Shown one piece after another: positions 1 to 8,968 of a DNA stretch of 64,000 nt. Source of the stretch: an uncultured Clostridia bacterium (GTDB taxonomy: Bacteria; Bacillota; Clostridia; Monoglobales; Monoglobaceae); NCBI GenBank assembly GCA_934454115.1, contig CAKSFQ010000002.1, positions 1 to 64,000 on the forward strand, written 5' to 3'. Positions within the stretch are counted from its first letter, which is position 1; each line of letters opens with the position of its first letter. A program made the position numbers and the translations under genes. The notes below the pieces were generated by a model that was given only the letters and a program-made list of their open reading frames with translations, did no database searches and was not told the DNA's origin.

Positions 1-2613
1 CTCTATGACAGGAATAAGACTTATACCAATGAGAGTGCGGACACCCATGCGGACGGATTTTATGTTAATTACAAAAAGGGCGTTTTAGATGGCAGTCAGG
101 TCAGCATGGAACGAGGCGGTCGTTACGGTATGCAGCTTGTGGGATATAAGAACGGATGGCCGTATAGGTACGGTGTGGGTGACGGAACGCACGCGATCAT
201 GCCCGCAGCAGGCAACGCGGAAGGCTATAATCAGGTATATCCTGTACCGGACAACATAAAGAGCGAGAGTGATATTAGCAGTATCAATCCTGCCGGACTG
301 AAACCACGGTTTAAGATAAGCTCCAATGCGTATGTCCTTACCGGCAGAGATCCGTTTGTACAGATTGAGGTCGAATACAAAAGCAGCGGGATCACCTCGG
401 CAAATCTTTGGTATAAAAACTTATCGGGTGTCAATAATGCGTCCAGGATATTTACCCTGGAGGACGATGGACAAAAGCATACTGCGGTCATAACCTTAAA
501 TGACATGGTGTACGACGGAGGACTTTTCGGAGAAGGTTCGACACCTGACTTTGCAATTTCCGCAAAAGACGGCGCGAAAAAAATGAGCGAAGAGACAGAT
601 GACAGCAAGTATTTCTATATTTACTCGGTTAGACTGAAGAATCTGTCGCACCGCGCCATCGGAAAAGCGCCCCTGCAATCACCCACCCTCTATCTTATGG
701 GAGATTCCATTTGCCAGACCTACGGCGATACGGGATATATGGACGGCATTCAGGGTTGGGGCGAGATGGTAGGCGACTACCTGGGTGTTGCGGTCGATAA
801 CAAGGCTGTGGCAGGCAGCACCACCAAGACCTTTCCGAATTACAATTACATTTATGACCGGTTAGCGCCGGGCGATTATGTGACGGTTCAGTTCGGACAT
901 AACGATTCGCTGAGCGATGGCCGACATGTACCCTTAGAACAGTATAAAAAGAACCTTCAAAGCATCATCGATAACGCAAGGGAGAAAGGCGCAACGCCGA
1001 TTCTGCTCAGCTCTACCGCGTGTTTTAACCGAAACAGCGGCAATCTTAAACGAACCGATGATATCACGCCGTACAGAGCGGCAATGAAGGCAACGGCAGA
1101 GGCAAACGGCGTGATGTTTGTTGACGTATTTAAAAAGTGCCTGGAACTGTTTGACACCTACAACTGGAAGTATGACCCCTACGGATTTATCGTTGATGAC
1201 GGCGGTGTGCACCTGACCGCTGCCGGCGCACGCGAGGTTGCGAAAGCGGTACTGAGAGGCATTTGCGAGACCGGGGGAGCGGAAACCTTAAAGCGGTATA
1301 TCCGCACCGATTTGATCGGCGCCGAATCGCCGGCAATTACAGATCCGGCGGACGGTGCGTTCGCGGTATACGCGGATGCGATTTACGCCGATGCGGTATA
1401 CCTGCGCTGGGGAACGCCGTTTCGCACGGATACAATCGGTACCTACAAGATTTACCGCAAGGCGGCCGACAGCGCGGAATCAGGCGATGGTACGCTGATC
1501 GGAACGTCAAGCGTGTCGGGTTACTATGATACCGCAGATCTTACTGCCGAAACCGAGTATATCTATACCGTGTACGCCGATCAAAGACTTCTCGGCACAC
1601 AAAAGATAAAGACGACAAGCGCTGCGGTTACAACACCGCCGACCGTGACGGGTGATAAAACGAATTACATTATCCCGACCGAAGTAAAACTCTTTATCGC
1701 CGGGGATTCCACGGCCGAGCCGATTAACGATACGCAGTTCTTCCCTGCGTCAAGCTGGGGCAACGCGATCGACGACGGATATTTTAACGGACAGTATACG
1801 CCAAAGTGGGTGCAGAATCCACCGCAGATTGCAAAGCCGGCATCCTTTGACTTTGCCTCTTGCGGAGAATATTTTACCGCCGGAGTTTATACGATAAATA
1901 AGGCGATCGGCGGCAGAACGGTAAAGCAGTTTATCTCCGAAGGCAGGCTTGGCGATATTTTAAAGCAATCAAGACCCGGCGACTACCTGTTCATTCAGTT
2001 TGGGCATAACGAGAAGGGCAAGACAAGCGGAGACCAAAATGCAGACGCTGTTTTGGGCGGATATTACGGAACCGAAGTAAAGGGAATCGAAGGCGGCGTC
2101 TATACAGCGGATTCATACGAATACTGGCTTAAGTATATGGCAGACAAGGCGCGTGAAAAGGGAATGAAACCGGTCATCCTCAATTCGATTTTAGAGTACA
2201 GTTTTGATGAAAGCGGCGCTGTGCTTGATGAAAATCCGGCATCGGGACGAAGCCTTGCAAGCTATCGCACAGCGGCAAAGAATGTTGCTGAGGATTTAAG
2301 TGTTCCGTTTATTGACATTGCGGCAAAGAATAACGCTCTGCTAAATACATGGGGTGCGCAGCAGGCAAAGTATCTGTACCTTTATCTTTCGGGCGATCTT
2401 GCGACCCAGTATCAGGCGCAGTGGAATAACAGCCCAAGCAGACCGACCGAGGACTACACGCACCTTTCCTACATTGGCGCGGACGAGATCGCAAAGCTGG
2501 TGGTAGGAGAAATCAAAGCTTCTTCCGATTTGGATCTGGCAGGGCTTAAAAACCTAATCAATCCCAAGGCAAAGCTTGACGGCCGCAATCCGGGCAGCAT
2601 CACGGGATATTAA
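1..2613 (+). CDS. double SGNH esterase, rhamnogalacturonan acetylesterase-like (5' partial)
   Basis: The reading frame is open from base 1, so the true start and any signal peptide lie outside the window; the first internal Met (106) is not a credible start. After a beta-rich N-terminal part there are two SGNH/GDSL hydrolase domains. The first (about 690-1260) shows GDSICQ, AGSTTKTF, FGHND and DGGVHLT, corresponding to blocks I, II, III and V. A fibronectin-III-like stretch follows (about 1330-1610). The second (about 1690-2500) shows GDSTAEP, GGRTVKQF, FGHNEKG and THLSYIGA, in the style of CE12 rhamnogalacturonan acetylesterases. The expected role is removal of acetyl groups from pectic polysaccharide outside the cell. 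A sugar ABC transporter starts 70 bp downstream on the same strand. The SGNH fold is firm, CE12 is moderate, and the substrate is inferred. Confidence 0.85.
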   Translation, partial: LYDRNKTYTNESADTHADGFYVNYKKGVLDGSQVSMERGGRYGMQLVGYKNGWPYRYGVGDGTHAIMPAAGNAEGYNQVYPVPDNIKSESDISSINPAGLKPRFKISSNAYVLTGRDPFVQIEVEYKSSGITSANLWYKNLSGVNNASRIFTLEDDGQKHTAVITLNDMVYDGGLFGEGSTPDFAISAKDGAKKMSEETDDSKYFYIYSVRLKNLSHRAIGKAPLQSPTLYLMGDSICQTYGDTGYMDGIQGWGEMVGDYLGVAVDNKAVAGSTTKTFPNYNYIYDRLAPGDYVTVQFGHNDSLSDGRHVPLEQYKKNLQSIIDNAREKGATPILLSSTACFNRNSGNLKRTDDITPYRAAMKATAEANGVMFVDVFKKCLELFDTYNWKYDPYGFIVDDGGVHLTAAGAREVAKAVLRGICETGGAETLKRYIRTDLIGAESPAITDPADGAFAVYADAIYADAVYLRWGTPFRTDTIGTYKIYRKAADSAESGDGTLIGTSSVSGYYDTADLTAETEYIYTVYADQRLLGTQKIKTTSAAVTTPPTVTGDKTNYIIPTEVKLFIAGDSTAEPINDTQFFPASSWGNAIDDGYFNGQYTPKWVQNPPQIAKPASFDFASCGEYFTAGVYTINKAIGGRTVKQFISEGRLGDILKQSRPGDYLFIQFGHNEKGKTSGDQNADAVLGGYYGTEVKGIEGGVYTADSYEYWLKYMADKAREKGMKPVILNSILEYSFDESGAVLDENPASGRSLASYRTAAKNVAEDLSVPFIDIAAKNNALLNTWGAQQAKYLYLYLSGDLATQYQAQWNNSPSRPTEDYTHLSYIGADEIAKLVVGEIKASSDLDLAGLKNLINPKAKLDGRNPGSITGY

Positions 2614-2682
2614 AAACGGTTTTACGCGGCTGCGGAGAATCGGAAAAAGATTGGGAAATGACAAAAAAGGAGATGGAGAATA

Positions 2683-4245
2683 GTGAGAAAATTTTCAAAG
2701 GGACTGAAGAGAGGGATATCGGTATCGCTGATCGCAGCAACGGCGCTTAGCCTTACTGCCTGCGGAAACAGAAAAACCGCCGGAAACGGAGACGGTGACA
2801 CACTGACATATTGGATGAAGCTTCCCGGAAATATTGCGACAAGCGTTGCAAACTATGCGGAGACCCCCTTTGCCAAGGAATATATGAAACGGACGGGAAT
2901 CGAGGTTACCTACACGCATCCGGCACAGGGACAGGAGGACGAGGCGCTGAATCTTCTTTTGGCGTCGGGAAATCTGCCGGACATTATTGAGACGGACTGG
3001 ATTGTGAAAAACCCGGACTCCATGATTCAAAAGAATATCATACAGAGCTTAAATGACATCATCGATACCAAAGCGCCGAATTTAAAAAAGTTTTTGAGCG
3101 AGAATCCGGAAATCGACCGTGACGTCAAGACGGACAGCGGCAATTATTATGCGTTTCCGTTCATTCGAAACGGTGAAAAACTGCTGAATATCAGCGGATT
3201 GATGATTCGCGACGACTGGATGCAGGAGCTGAACCTGGAGTATCCCGAAACGGTCGACGAATGGGAAAAGGTGCTGACGGCGTTTAAGGAAAAGAAGGGC
3301 GCGAAGTGTCCGCTTGTGGGCGATACAGGGACGATGCTTTACTTTGCGGGCGGATACGGCATAGCAGACGGGTTTTATGTGGACAACGGCAAGATCAAGT
3401 ACGGAACCATCGAAAGCGGCTTTGGCAAGTTTTTGGAGACCATGAACCGTTGGTACAAAAACGGGCTTGTCGATAAAAACTTTACCACCATGGACACCAA
3501 ATACAGAAACACCTGTATTTTAGACGGCAGCGGCGGCGCGGCAATGGGCGCCGGCGGCAGCGGCATGGGCGCGTGGATTACCGGTGCGAGAGCAAACGGA
3601 AACAGCAGCTACTCGCTGAAAGCCACCAAGGCATTGGCGGAGAAGAAAGGCGAACTGCCGCGGTTTACCACGCGTGAATTAAAGCATACGCCAAAGGGTG
3701 ACGCGGCGATTACCAGAGACTGTAAAAATGTTGATGCTGCGGTAAAGTTTTTGGATTATTCTTATTCGGACGAGGGCGCTATGCTCAATAACTTCGGTAT
3801 TGAGGGCGAGAGCTATACCATGGAGGACGGAAATCCTAAGTATACGGAAAACATTGTCAACAATGCCGAGGGACTTCCGATGTCGCAGATGCTTACGATG
3901 TATGCAAGATCCAGCGCGGAAGGGCCGTTTGTTCAGGATGAAAGATATATTGAGCAATATTATCAGCTGCCGGAGCAGCAGGATGCACTCAATACCTGGA
4001 GTATTAATGACGCGGCAAAAACAAAGATTCCGCAGCTTACGCTGACGGAGGAAGAAAAGCAGGAGTACAGCAGTATTATGACGGACTTTAATACATTCCG
4101 CGAGGAGAATATCATGTCCTTTATTATGGGAATGCGTCCGATCAGCGAATTTGATGCCTTTGTGCAGGAGTGTAAGAATCGGAAGATTGAGCGTGCGATC
4201 GAAATTTATCAGGCAGCATATGATCGGTATTTAAACAGGAAATAA
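2683..4245 (+). CDS. sugar ABC transporter solute-binding lipoprotein (LplA/YtcQ type)
   Basis: This is the extracellular binding protein of an oligosaccharide importer. A GTG start at 2683 follows an AAGGAG motif. Residues 1-27 form a lipoprotein signal ending in the lipobox LTAC-G, so the mature protein should be membrane-tethered. The length (520 aa) and the C-terminal pattern GMRPISEFD...YQAAYDRYLNRK match the large family 1 binding proteins that pair with LplB/YtcP permeases. The two permeases follow directly. A paralogue with the same C-terminal pattern lies at 25879-27507 on the other strand. Unsaturated or acetylated pectic oligosaccharides are an inferred ligand, based on the neighbouring esterase and lyase-like genes. 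Confidence 0.9.
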   Translation: MRKFSKGLKRGISVSLIAATALSLTACGNRKTAGNGDGDTLTYWMKLPGNIATSVANYAETPFAKEYMKRTGIEVTYTHPAQGQEDEALNLLLASGNLPDIIETDWIVKNPDSMIQKNIIQSLNDIIDTKAPNLKKFLSENPEIDRDVKTDSGNYYAFPFIRNGEKLLNISGLMIRDDWMQELNLEYPETVDEWEKVLTAFKEKKGAKCPLVGDTGTMLYFAGGYGIADGFYVDNGKIKYGTIESGFGKFLETMNRWYKNGLVDKNFTTMDTKYRNTCILDGSGGAAMGAGGSGMGAWITGARANGNSSYSLKATKALAEKKGELPRFTTRELKHTPKGDAAITRDCKNVDAAVKFLDYSYSDEGAMLNNFGIEGESYTMEDGNPKYTENIVNNAEGLPMSQMLTMYARSSAEGPFVQDERYIEQYYQLPEQQDALNTWSINDAAKTKIPQLTLTEEEKQEYSSIMTDFNTFREENIMSFIMGMRPISEFDAFVQECKNRKIERAIEIYQAAYDRYLNRK

Positions 4246-4259
4246 TCAATAAAACCAGA

Positions 4260-4299
4260 CCCTGTGAGGCTGACACGTTTGGCGTTTAGTCTCACAGGG
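4260..4299 (+). promoter_or_regulatory. intercistronic hairpin 1 between binding protein and permease
   Basis: A 12-bp stem (4260-4271 with 4288-4299, one G-T pair) encloses a 16-nt loop, 15 bp after the binding-protein stop. No T-run follows, so it is not a classic terminator. Such hairpins often protect the binding-protein message from 3' decay or reduce read-through to the permeases (inference). Confidence 0.6.
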
Positions 4300-4326
4300 C
4301 ACAAGAAAAACAGCGTACGATCGATG

Positions 4327-4357
4327 TTTGGCGGCTTGCTTTTACAGAGCCGCCAAA
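4327..4357 (+). promoter_or_regulatory. intercistronic hairpin 2 between binding protein and permease
   Basis: A perfect 10-bp GC-rich stem (4327-4336 with 4348-4357, 11-nt loop) is followed by A-rich rather than T-rich sequence. Together with the hairpin at 4260-4299 it fills the gap before the permease start at 4384, suggesting an attenuation or mRNA-stability device that sets a high binding-protein to permease ratio. Confidence 0.6.
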
Positions 4358-4383
4358 AACGGCGGAAAGGTGATTACATTAAA

Positions 4384-5331
4384 ATGATTAAAAACAATGA
4401 TGCGACCATGTGCAAGGAAGTAAAATTCTCGGCACGGCTGCTCCGCGATTTGAAAAGAAACAAAATGTTATATATGTGGAGTATTCCGGTGCTCTTATAC
4501 TATTTTATATTTTGCTACGTTCCTATGTCGGGCGTATTAATGGCATTTCAGAATTATGATCCGGTGCGGGGTCTTACGGGCAGTCCTTTTGCAGGATGTA
4601 AGCATTTTATCGATTTTTTTACCAATGATTATTTTTGGAGATTGCTCCGAAATACGATCCGAATCAGCCTAAGCTCGCTGGTATTCGGGTTTCCTTTTCC
4701 GATTCTTCTCGCCCTGCTGCTGAATGAAGTCAGAAACAGAAAGTTTTTGCGGACGGTGCAAACCATCACGTACATGCCCTACTTTATTTCGCTGGTTGTC
4801 ATGGTCGGTATTTTAAAGGACTTTACATCGGTGGACGGAGTCATCGGAAGAGTTTATGCGCAAATCACGGGGAACGATCTTTCCATGATGTCAAATCCGA
4901 AATGTTTTGTTCCGCTTTATGTCGCGTCCAACATATGGCAGGGCGCCGGCTGGGATTCTATTTTGTATCTTGCGGCGCTTGCCGGAATCGACACGCAGCT
5001 CTATGAGGCGTGCAAACTGGACGGCGGCGGCAGAGTGCGGCAGCTGTTTACCGTGACGCTGCCGGGGATTTTGCCGACAATTATTACCCTGCTGATCTTA
5101 AGGCTCGGTAATATACTCAGCGTAGGAGGCGATAAAATTATTCTGATGTATAATCCGATGACCTATGAGACGGCAGACGTAATATCAAGCTATGTATACC
5201 GTGTCGGCCTGCAGGAGTCAAAGTGGAGCTACGGCGCGGCGGTGGGACTGTTTAATTCGGGCGTCAACATTCTGTTTTTGATTGCCGCCAATTATATCAG
5301 CCGTAAAACGGTAGAAACCAGCTTGTGGTAG
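4384..5331 (+). CDS. sugar ABC transporter permease, LplB type
   Basis: Inner-membrane permease of the importer whose binding protein lies just upstream. I take ATG 4384 with AAAGGTG before it. The longer frame from GTG 4264 would be translated through both intercistronic hairpins and is less likely. The sequence shows about six membrane segments and a binding-protein-dependent transport EAA loop, LYEACKLDGGGRVRQLFTV, which contacts the ATPase. The ending (RKTVETSLW) matches the paralogue at 28509-29471 (CGKVNETTLW). No ATPase gene is nearby; importers of this type commonly share a distant MsmK-like ATPase (established for related systems, inferred here). Confidence 0.9.
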   Translation: MIKNNDATMCKEVKFSARLLRDLKRNKMLYMWSIPVLLYYFIFCYVPMSGVLMAFQNYDPVRGLTGSPFAGCKHFIDFFTNDYFWRLLRNTIRISLSSLVFGFPFPILLALLLNEVRNRKFLRTVQTITYMPYFISLVVMVGILKDFTSVDGVIGRVYAQITGNDLSMMSNPKCFVPLYVASNIWQGAGWDSILYLAALAGIDTQLYEACKLDGGGRVRQLFTVTLPGILPTIITLLILRLGNILSVGGDKIILMYNPMTYETADVISSYVYRVGLQESKWSYGAAVGLFNSGVNILFLIAANYISRKTVETSLW

Positions 5332-5345
5332 GGGAGCGTGAAACA

Positions 5346-6224
5346 ATGGAAAAATCAACAATCGAGCGAAAAATATTTGTCGCATTTAATACTGTATTGC
5401 TGCTTCTGTTTTCGATCATATGTCTGTACCCGATCCTTTATGTCACATTTGGCTCGCTCAGCGATGCCAACATGCTGATGGAATACAGTGGATTTTTATG
5501 GAAGCCGCTAAAGCCGACGCTTGCGGCATACAGAGCCGTTGCAAAAAACAAAATGGTACTGTACGGCTATGCCAATACCCTGTTTGTGGTAGGAATCGCG
5601 ACCACCATTAACATTATTATGACAACCATCGGAGCATATATTTTATCGAGAAAAAACGTGATGCTGAAAAAGGCAATCATGATATATATTATGATTACGA
5701 TGTATTTTAGCGGCGGACTGATTCCGTGCTATTTGAATATCAGAAATCTCGGCCTGTACGACTCTCTTTGGTCGCTGATTTTGCCGGTGGCAATCAACAC
5801 CTATAATTTGATTATTATGAAAACCTCTTTTGACGCCGTCCCCGACAGTCTGACCGAGGCGGCAACCATTGACGGCGCGGGGCATGCAGTGATTATGTTT
5901 CGTGTGATTCTTCCGCTCGCCAAGGCCACGGTGGCCGTTATGGTTTTGTATTACGGCGTGGCGCACTGGAACTCGTGGTTTACGGCGGCGATGTATATCC
6001 AGGATCGGTACAAGTATCCGCTGCAGCTGGTGCTGCGTGAAATCCTGATTCAGAATGATACCTCCGCAATGATGCAGGGAGGAAGTGTAAACGATACTTC
6101 CAACATCGCGGAAACAATTAAATATGCGGTCATTGTAGTATCAACTTTGCCTATTTTATGTATCTATCCTTTGCTGCAGAAATACTTTGCAAAGGGCGCA
6201 TTGGTCGGAGCAGTAAAAGGGTAG
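5346..6224 (+). CDS. sugar ABC transporter permease, YtcP/LplC type
   Basis: Second permease subunit. ATG 5346 follows GGGGAG (5331-5336) at 9-nt spacing; the upstream in-frame GTG at 5325 overlaps the preceding gene and has no ribosome binding site. The protein starts with a membrane segment (LLLLFSIICLYPILYV) and has about six in total. The EAA loop SLTEAATIDGAGHAVIMFRV lies in the third quarter, and the end LVGAVKG is typical of the family. It should form a heterodimer with the product of 4384-5331. Its counterpart at 27569-28459 is clearly paralogous. Confidence 0.9.
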   Translation: MEKSTIERKIFVAFNTVLLLLFSIICLYPILYVTFGSLSDANMLMEYSGFLWKPLKPTLAAYRAVAKNKMVLYGYANTLFVVGIATTINIIMTTIGAYILSRKNVMLKKAIMIYIMITMYFSGGLIPCYLNIRNLGLYDSLWSLILPVAINTYNLIIMKTSFDAVPDSLTEAATIDGAGHAVIMFRVILPLAKATVAVMVLYYGVAHWNSWFTAAMYIQDRYKYPLQLVLREILIQNDTSAMMQGGSVNDTSNIAETIKYAVIVVSTLPILCIYPLLQKYFAKGALVGAVKG

Positions 6225-6255
6225 TCGGCGATCCTAAGAAAAGGAGCAAGAAGAG

Positions 6256-8907
6256 ATGAAAAAAAGCAGAACCTTGATTTCCATCATGCTGATATGCCTG
6301 CTGACAACTGCAATGTCTCCCATTTTTGCTGCAAGCGGTGAGGAGAGCGGTGCAGCAGCAGATTATGCTGCGTACGAATATTTTTTAAATACGTCGGATG
6401 AAAACGCGTATGTGTTGTTCGGCGAAAAAACGCAGCAAAAAAACTGTACCTTTTTAGACGGTATTTCGCTGGAGAGGACAAATCCGTTATACAATGAGCT
6501 GTCAACCGAAAAATCGCTTGACGGCAGAAAGTTTTATAAAGAAAACTACGCAAGCATCCGCGTTGACAAGGATTTTTATGAGCCGGGCGACCATGAGTTT
6601 CTTGTTTCGATCGTATATTATGATTACGGCCCGGACGAGGGCAGGTTTCACGTTGACTATTACACGGAGGAACAGACGGCCAAGAGGATTTCTTTGGTGA
6701 AGCCGGGAAAGGTACAGGATTGGTTTGTCAAGACCATTTATATCGATGACGCCGATTTTAGCGGATCACTGGATGAGGGCGGTAATATCCGGCTTGCCAG
6801 TAACGTCTACAATCTGTTTAAAAAGGTAGAAATCGTTAATGTGTCAAAGCTGAAAAGAGAGAAAAAAGCGGCACAGATTTCGGCGCTTGCCAGCACAAAG
6901 CGTGATTCGCTGATTAACATGCGAATCATTGACGGCAGCGATGGAGTCGCGCTTGACCGGAACCTTTATAAGCCGTGTACGCTATATGATGCAAAAAGAT
7001 TGTTAAACCGAATCGGCGCAAAGGGTGAACGTGCGATGACAAAGGAAGATCAAACCGTCACCCTCACCCAAGGGGAGTTGATCAGGCTTTTTGCAAAAGC
7101 AGCGGGAATCACAGGAGAGGGAAATGATGCCTGTGCCTGGGCGGATCAGATCGGACTGACATCGGGTGAAGACTTACTGCTTCAGGACAGTGCGGCGGCG
7201 AGCAATTATAACCTGCTCAGTATTGCCTATGATGCGTTCCTCTATGAATCGGGCCATCAATCATCCTTGCTGGAAGATTTAATCGGAACCGGCTTTTTTG
7301 ATGCGTTTGCAGATACGGTCACCAATGACAAATTTCTTGCGAAATGGTACAGGGTGCCGAAAAAGTGCCCATATCAAATCATCGCGGACAATGAGACCGG
7401 GCAGTCCTATTACTATATGAACATAAACGGAAATCCGACATGGAGAACCTATGTTACTGCGCAGAGCTGGACCTCGGACGGAAAGAGTTTTGTTTGCTCG
7501 CTTGCCGACGGAGAAATGTTTTTGTATAATACAGAGACGCAGATGCTTGCGTACATCGACAAGGCCTCAACCATGGTCGAAAGACTGCATGCGACAATCG
7601 GTACCGATGATTACATTTACTACATTAAAAGAGAGGACGGCAATTACAGCATATGGAAAGCGGACGTAAAGACCTTAAAGCCGGAATTGGTGACAAAGGG
7701 ACCCGGTATGGCGATATACTGTGTGCAGCTTTCCAACGACTGTAATTATCTGTCGGTGGAATCCGATGCAGACGCGATGCGCTTTGCAAGGTATAGCGTG
7801 AAAGAGGACAAGTGGGATATTTACTCGCATACATTTGATTATAGTCCGGTTTTGACGCACGCACAGATCAATCCGCAGTACCCTCATCTGATGTGCTTTT
7901 CGCACGAGCTTTTAAACATCAGCTGGCTTTTCCTTATGGACAGAATGTGGGTATTTGACTGTGACACGGGACAGGCAAAGAACATATTCAAGCAGGGAAC
8001 CAACGAACAGCTTGGCACGACCCTGCAATACGTAAGTCATGAGCTATGGTCAAACAACGGAGAGTATCTGTACGGTATTGCCCCCGACGCAAGGAGAAAT
8101 ATGGCGGATATAGGAGCATCCGCTCCGGTGATGGTCGGCAATACGCCGTTTGCTTTTCGGGTGAATAAGGACGGAACGCACCGGCAGTATTATTTTGACG
8201 CGATGAACCAGATTTACGCATACAATCACGTGTATCCGAGCGGAGACGATCAGTTTCTTGTTGCTGACGGCGACTATCTTGTTTTAATCAGCACCGAAAC
8301 CAATGAGCATTTTCCGATTGCAAGTCATATTTTAGCCAACAAAAGACCACACCCGTACCAGGCACACCCTGTTGTCGCAAGAAATCAGTATAAAGTCAGC
8401 TGGGGCGGTATGGATCAAAATGATATGCTTGGCGTATGTTGGTTTGATTTTACCGATATGGCAGAAAAAAAGGCAAAGGGCGGCCGGTATCCGGCAGGCA
8501 GTCACGTAAAGAGGGTAAGCTACGCCGGCCTTGACTGCGAAAGCGCCGAGACAACCCAAAGGGGAAAAAGCTGCTATTTTGCCTCAAGCGGCCAATCGAT
8601 CTACCTGGATATAGACGAGACCCTGGTCGATACAGACAACGGACAATTAACACTCAGCTTTGACTATTTTGATAACGGTACGCAGCCGATTGTTATTACT
8701 TATACCTCGGGTGTGAACACAGATAATGACCGATATCGAATCTTTGATGCGGAAAAGAGAATCAAGCGCAGAAACACAAACACATGGAAGCACTGTGAGA
8801 TTTTTATCGACAGCGGAAATTTTGAAAACATCGGAACGTACGCAACGGATCTGAAAATCAAAGGTGAATGTGCGAATCTGTACCTAAAAGATATCTCGGC
8901 AAGATGA
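6256..8907 (+). CDS. secreted protein with oligogalacturonate-lyase-like beta-propeller
   Basis: AAGGAG precedes ATG 6256. Residues 1-26 are a signal peptide. Residues about 35-200 form a beta-sandwich with the pattern W...IYIDDADF. About 230-340 resemble a degenerate SLH segment. From about 370 to 740 there is a repeat-rich propeller. Its histidine motifs recall PL22 oligogalacturonate lyases: THAQINP with FSHE (H535, H550), MDRMW, VSHELW (H595) and AHPVVAR (H704). In PL22, such histidines bind a divalent metal and the enzyme cleaves short oligogalacturonates. The C-terminal 110 residues are another beta-sandwich (NTNTWK...IFIDSGNF) shared with the 13525-16215 protein. PL22 members are usually cytoplasmic, so a secreted form fused to binding modules is unusual. 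Lyase activity is an inference. Confidence 0.65.
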   Translation: MKKSRTLISIMLICLLTTAMSPIFAASGEESGAAADYAAYEYFLNTSDENAYVLFGEKTQQKNCTFLDGISLERTNPLYNELSTEKSLDGRKFYKENYASIRVDKDFYEPGDHEFLVSIVYYDYGPDEGRFHVDYYTEEQTAKRISLVKPGKVQDWFVKTIYIDDADFSGSLDEGGNIRLASNVYNLFKKVEIVNVSKLKREKKAAQISALASTKRDSLINMRIIDGSDGVALDRNLYKPCTLYDAKRLLNRIGAKGERAMTKEDQTVTLTQGELIRLFAKAAGITGEGNDACAWADQIGLTSGEDLLLQDSAAASNYNLLSIAYDAFLYESGHQSSLLEDLIGTGFFDAFADTVTNDKFLAKWYRVPKKCPYQIIADNETGQSYYYMNINGNPTWRTYVTAQSWTSDGKSFVCSLADGEMFLYNTETQMLAYIDKASTMVERLHATIGTDDYIYYIKREDGNYSIWKADVKTLKPELVTKGPGMAIYCVQLSNDCNYLSVESDADAMRFARYSVKEDKWDIYSHTFDYSPVLTHAQINPQYPHLMCFSHELLNISWLFLMDRMWVFDCDTGQAKNIFKQGTNEQLGTTLQYVSHELWSNNGEYLYGIAPDARRNMADIGASAPVMVGNTPFAFRVNKDGTHRQYYFDAMNQIYAYNHVYPSGDDQFLVADGDYLVLISTETNEHFPIASHILANKRPHPYQAHPVVARNQYKVSWGGMDQNDMLGVCWFDFTDMAEKKAKGGRYPAGSHVKRVSYAGLDCESAETTQRGKSCYFASSGQSIYLDIDETLVDTDNGQLTLSFDYFDNGTQPIVITYTSGVNTDNDRYRIFDAEKRIKRRNTNTWKHCEIFIDSGNFENIGTYATDLKIKGECANLYLKDISAR

Positions 8908-8968
8908 TGGGTTTTCGGCAAACAAGTACCAAAATATAAAACGGACACAAGGGTGAAGGGTGGTAACA

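Noticed and set aside
4264..4383. N-terminal 40-codon extension of the LplB-type permease
   Set aside because: It would start inside one hairpin and pass through another, and the added residues are basic and unlike the family. ATG 4384 has a ribosome binding site.
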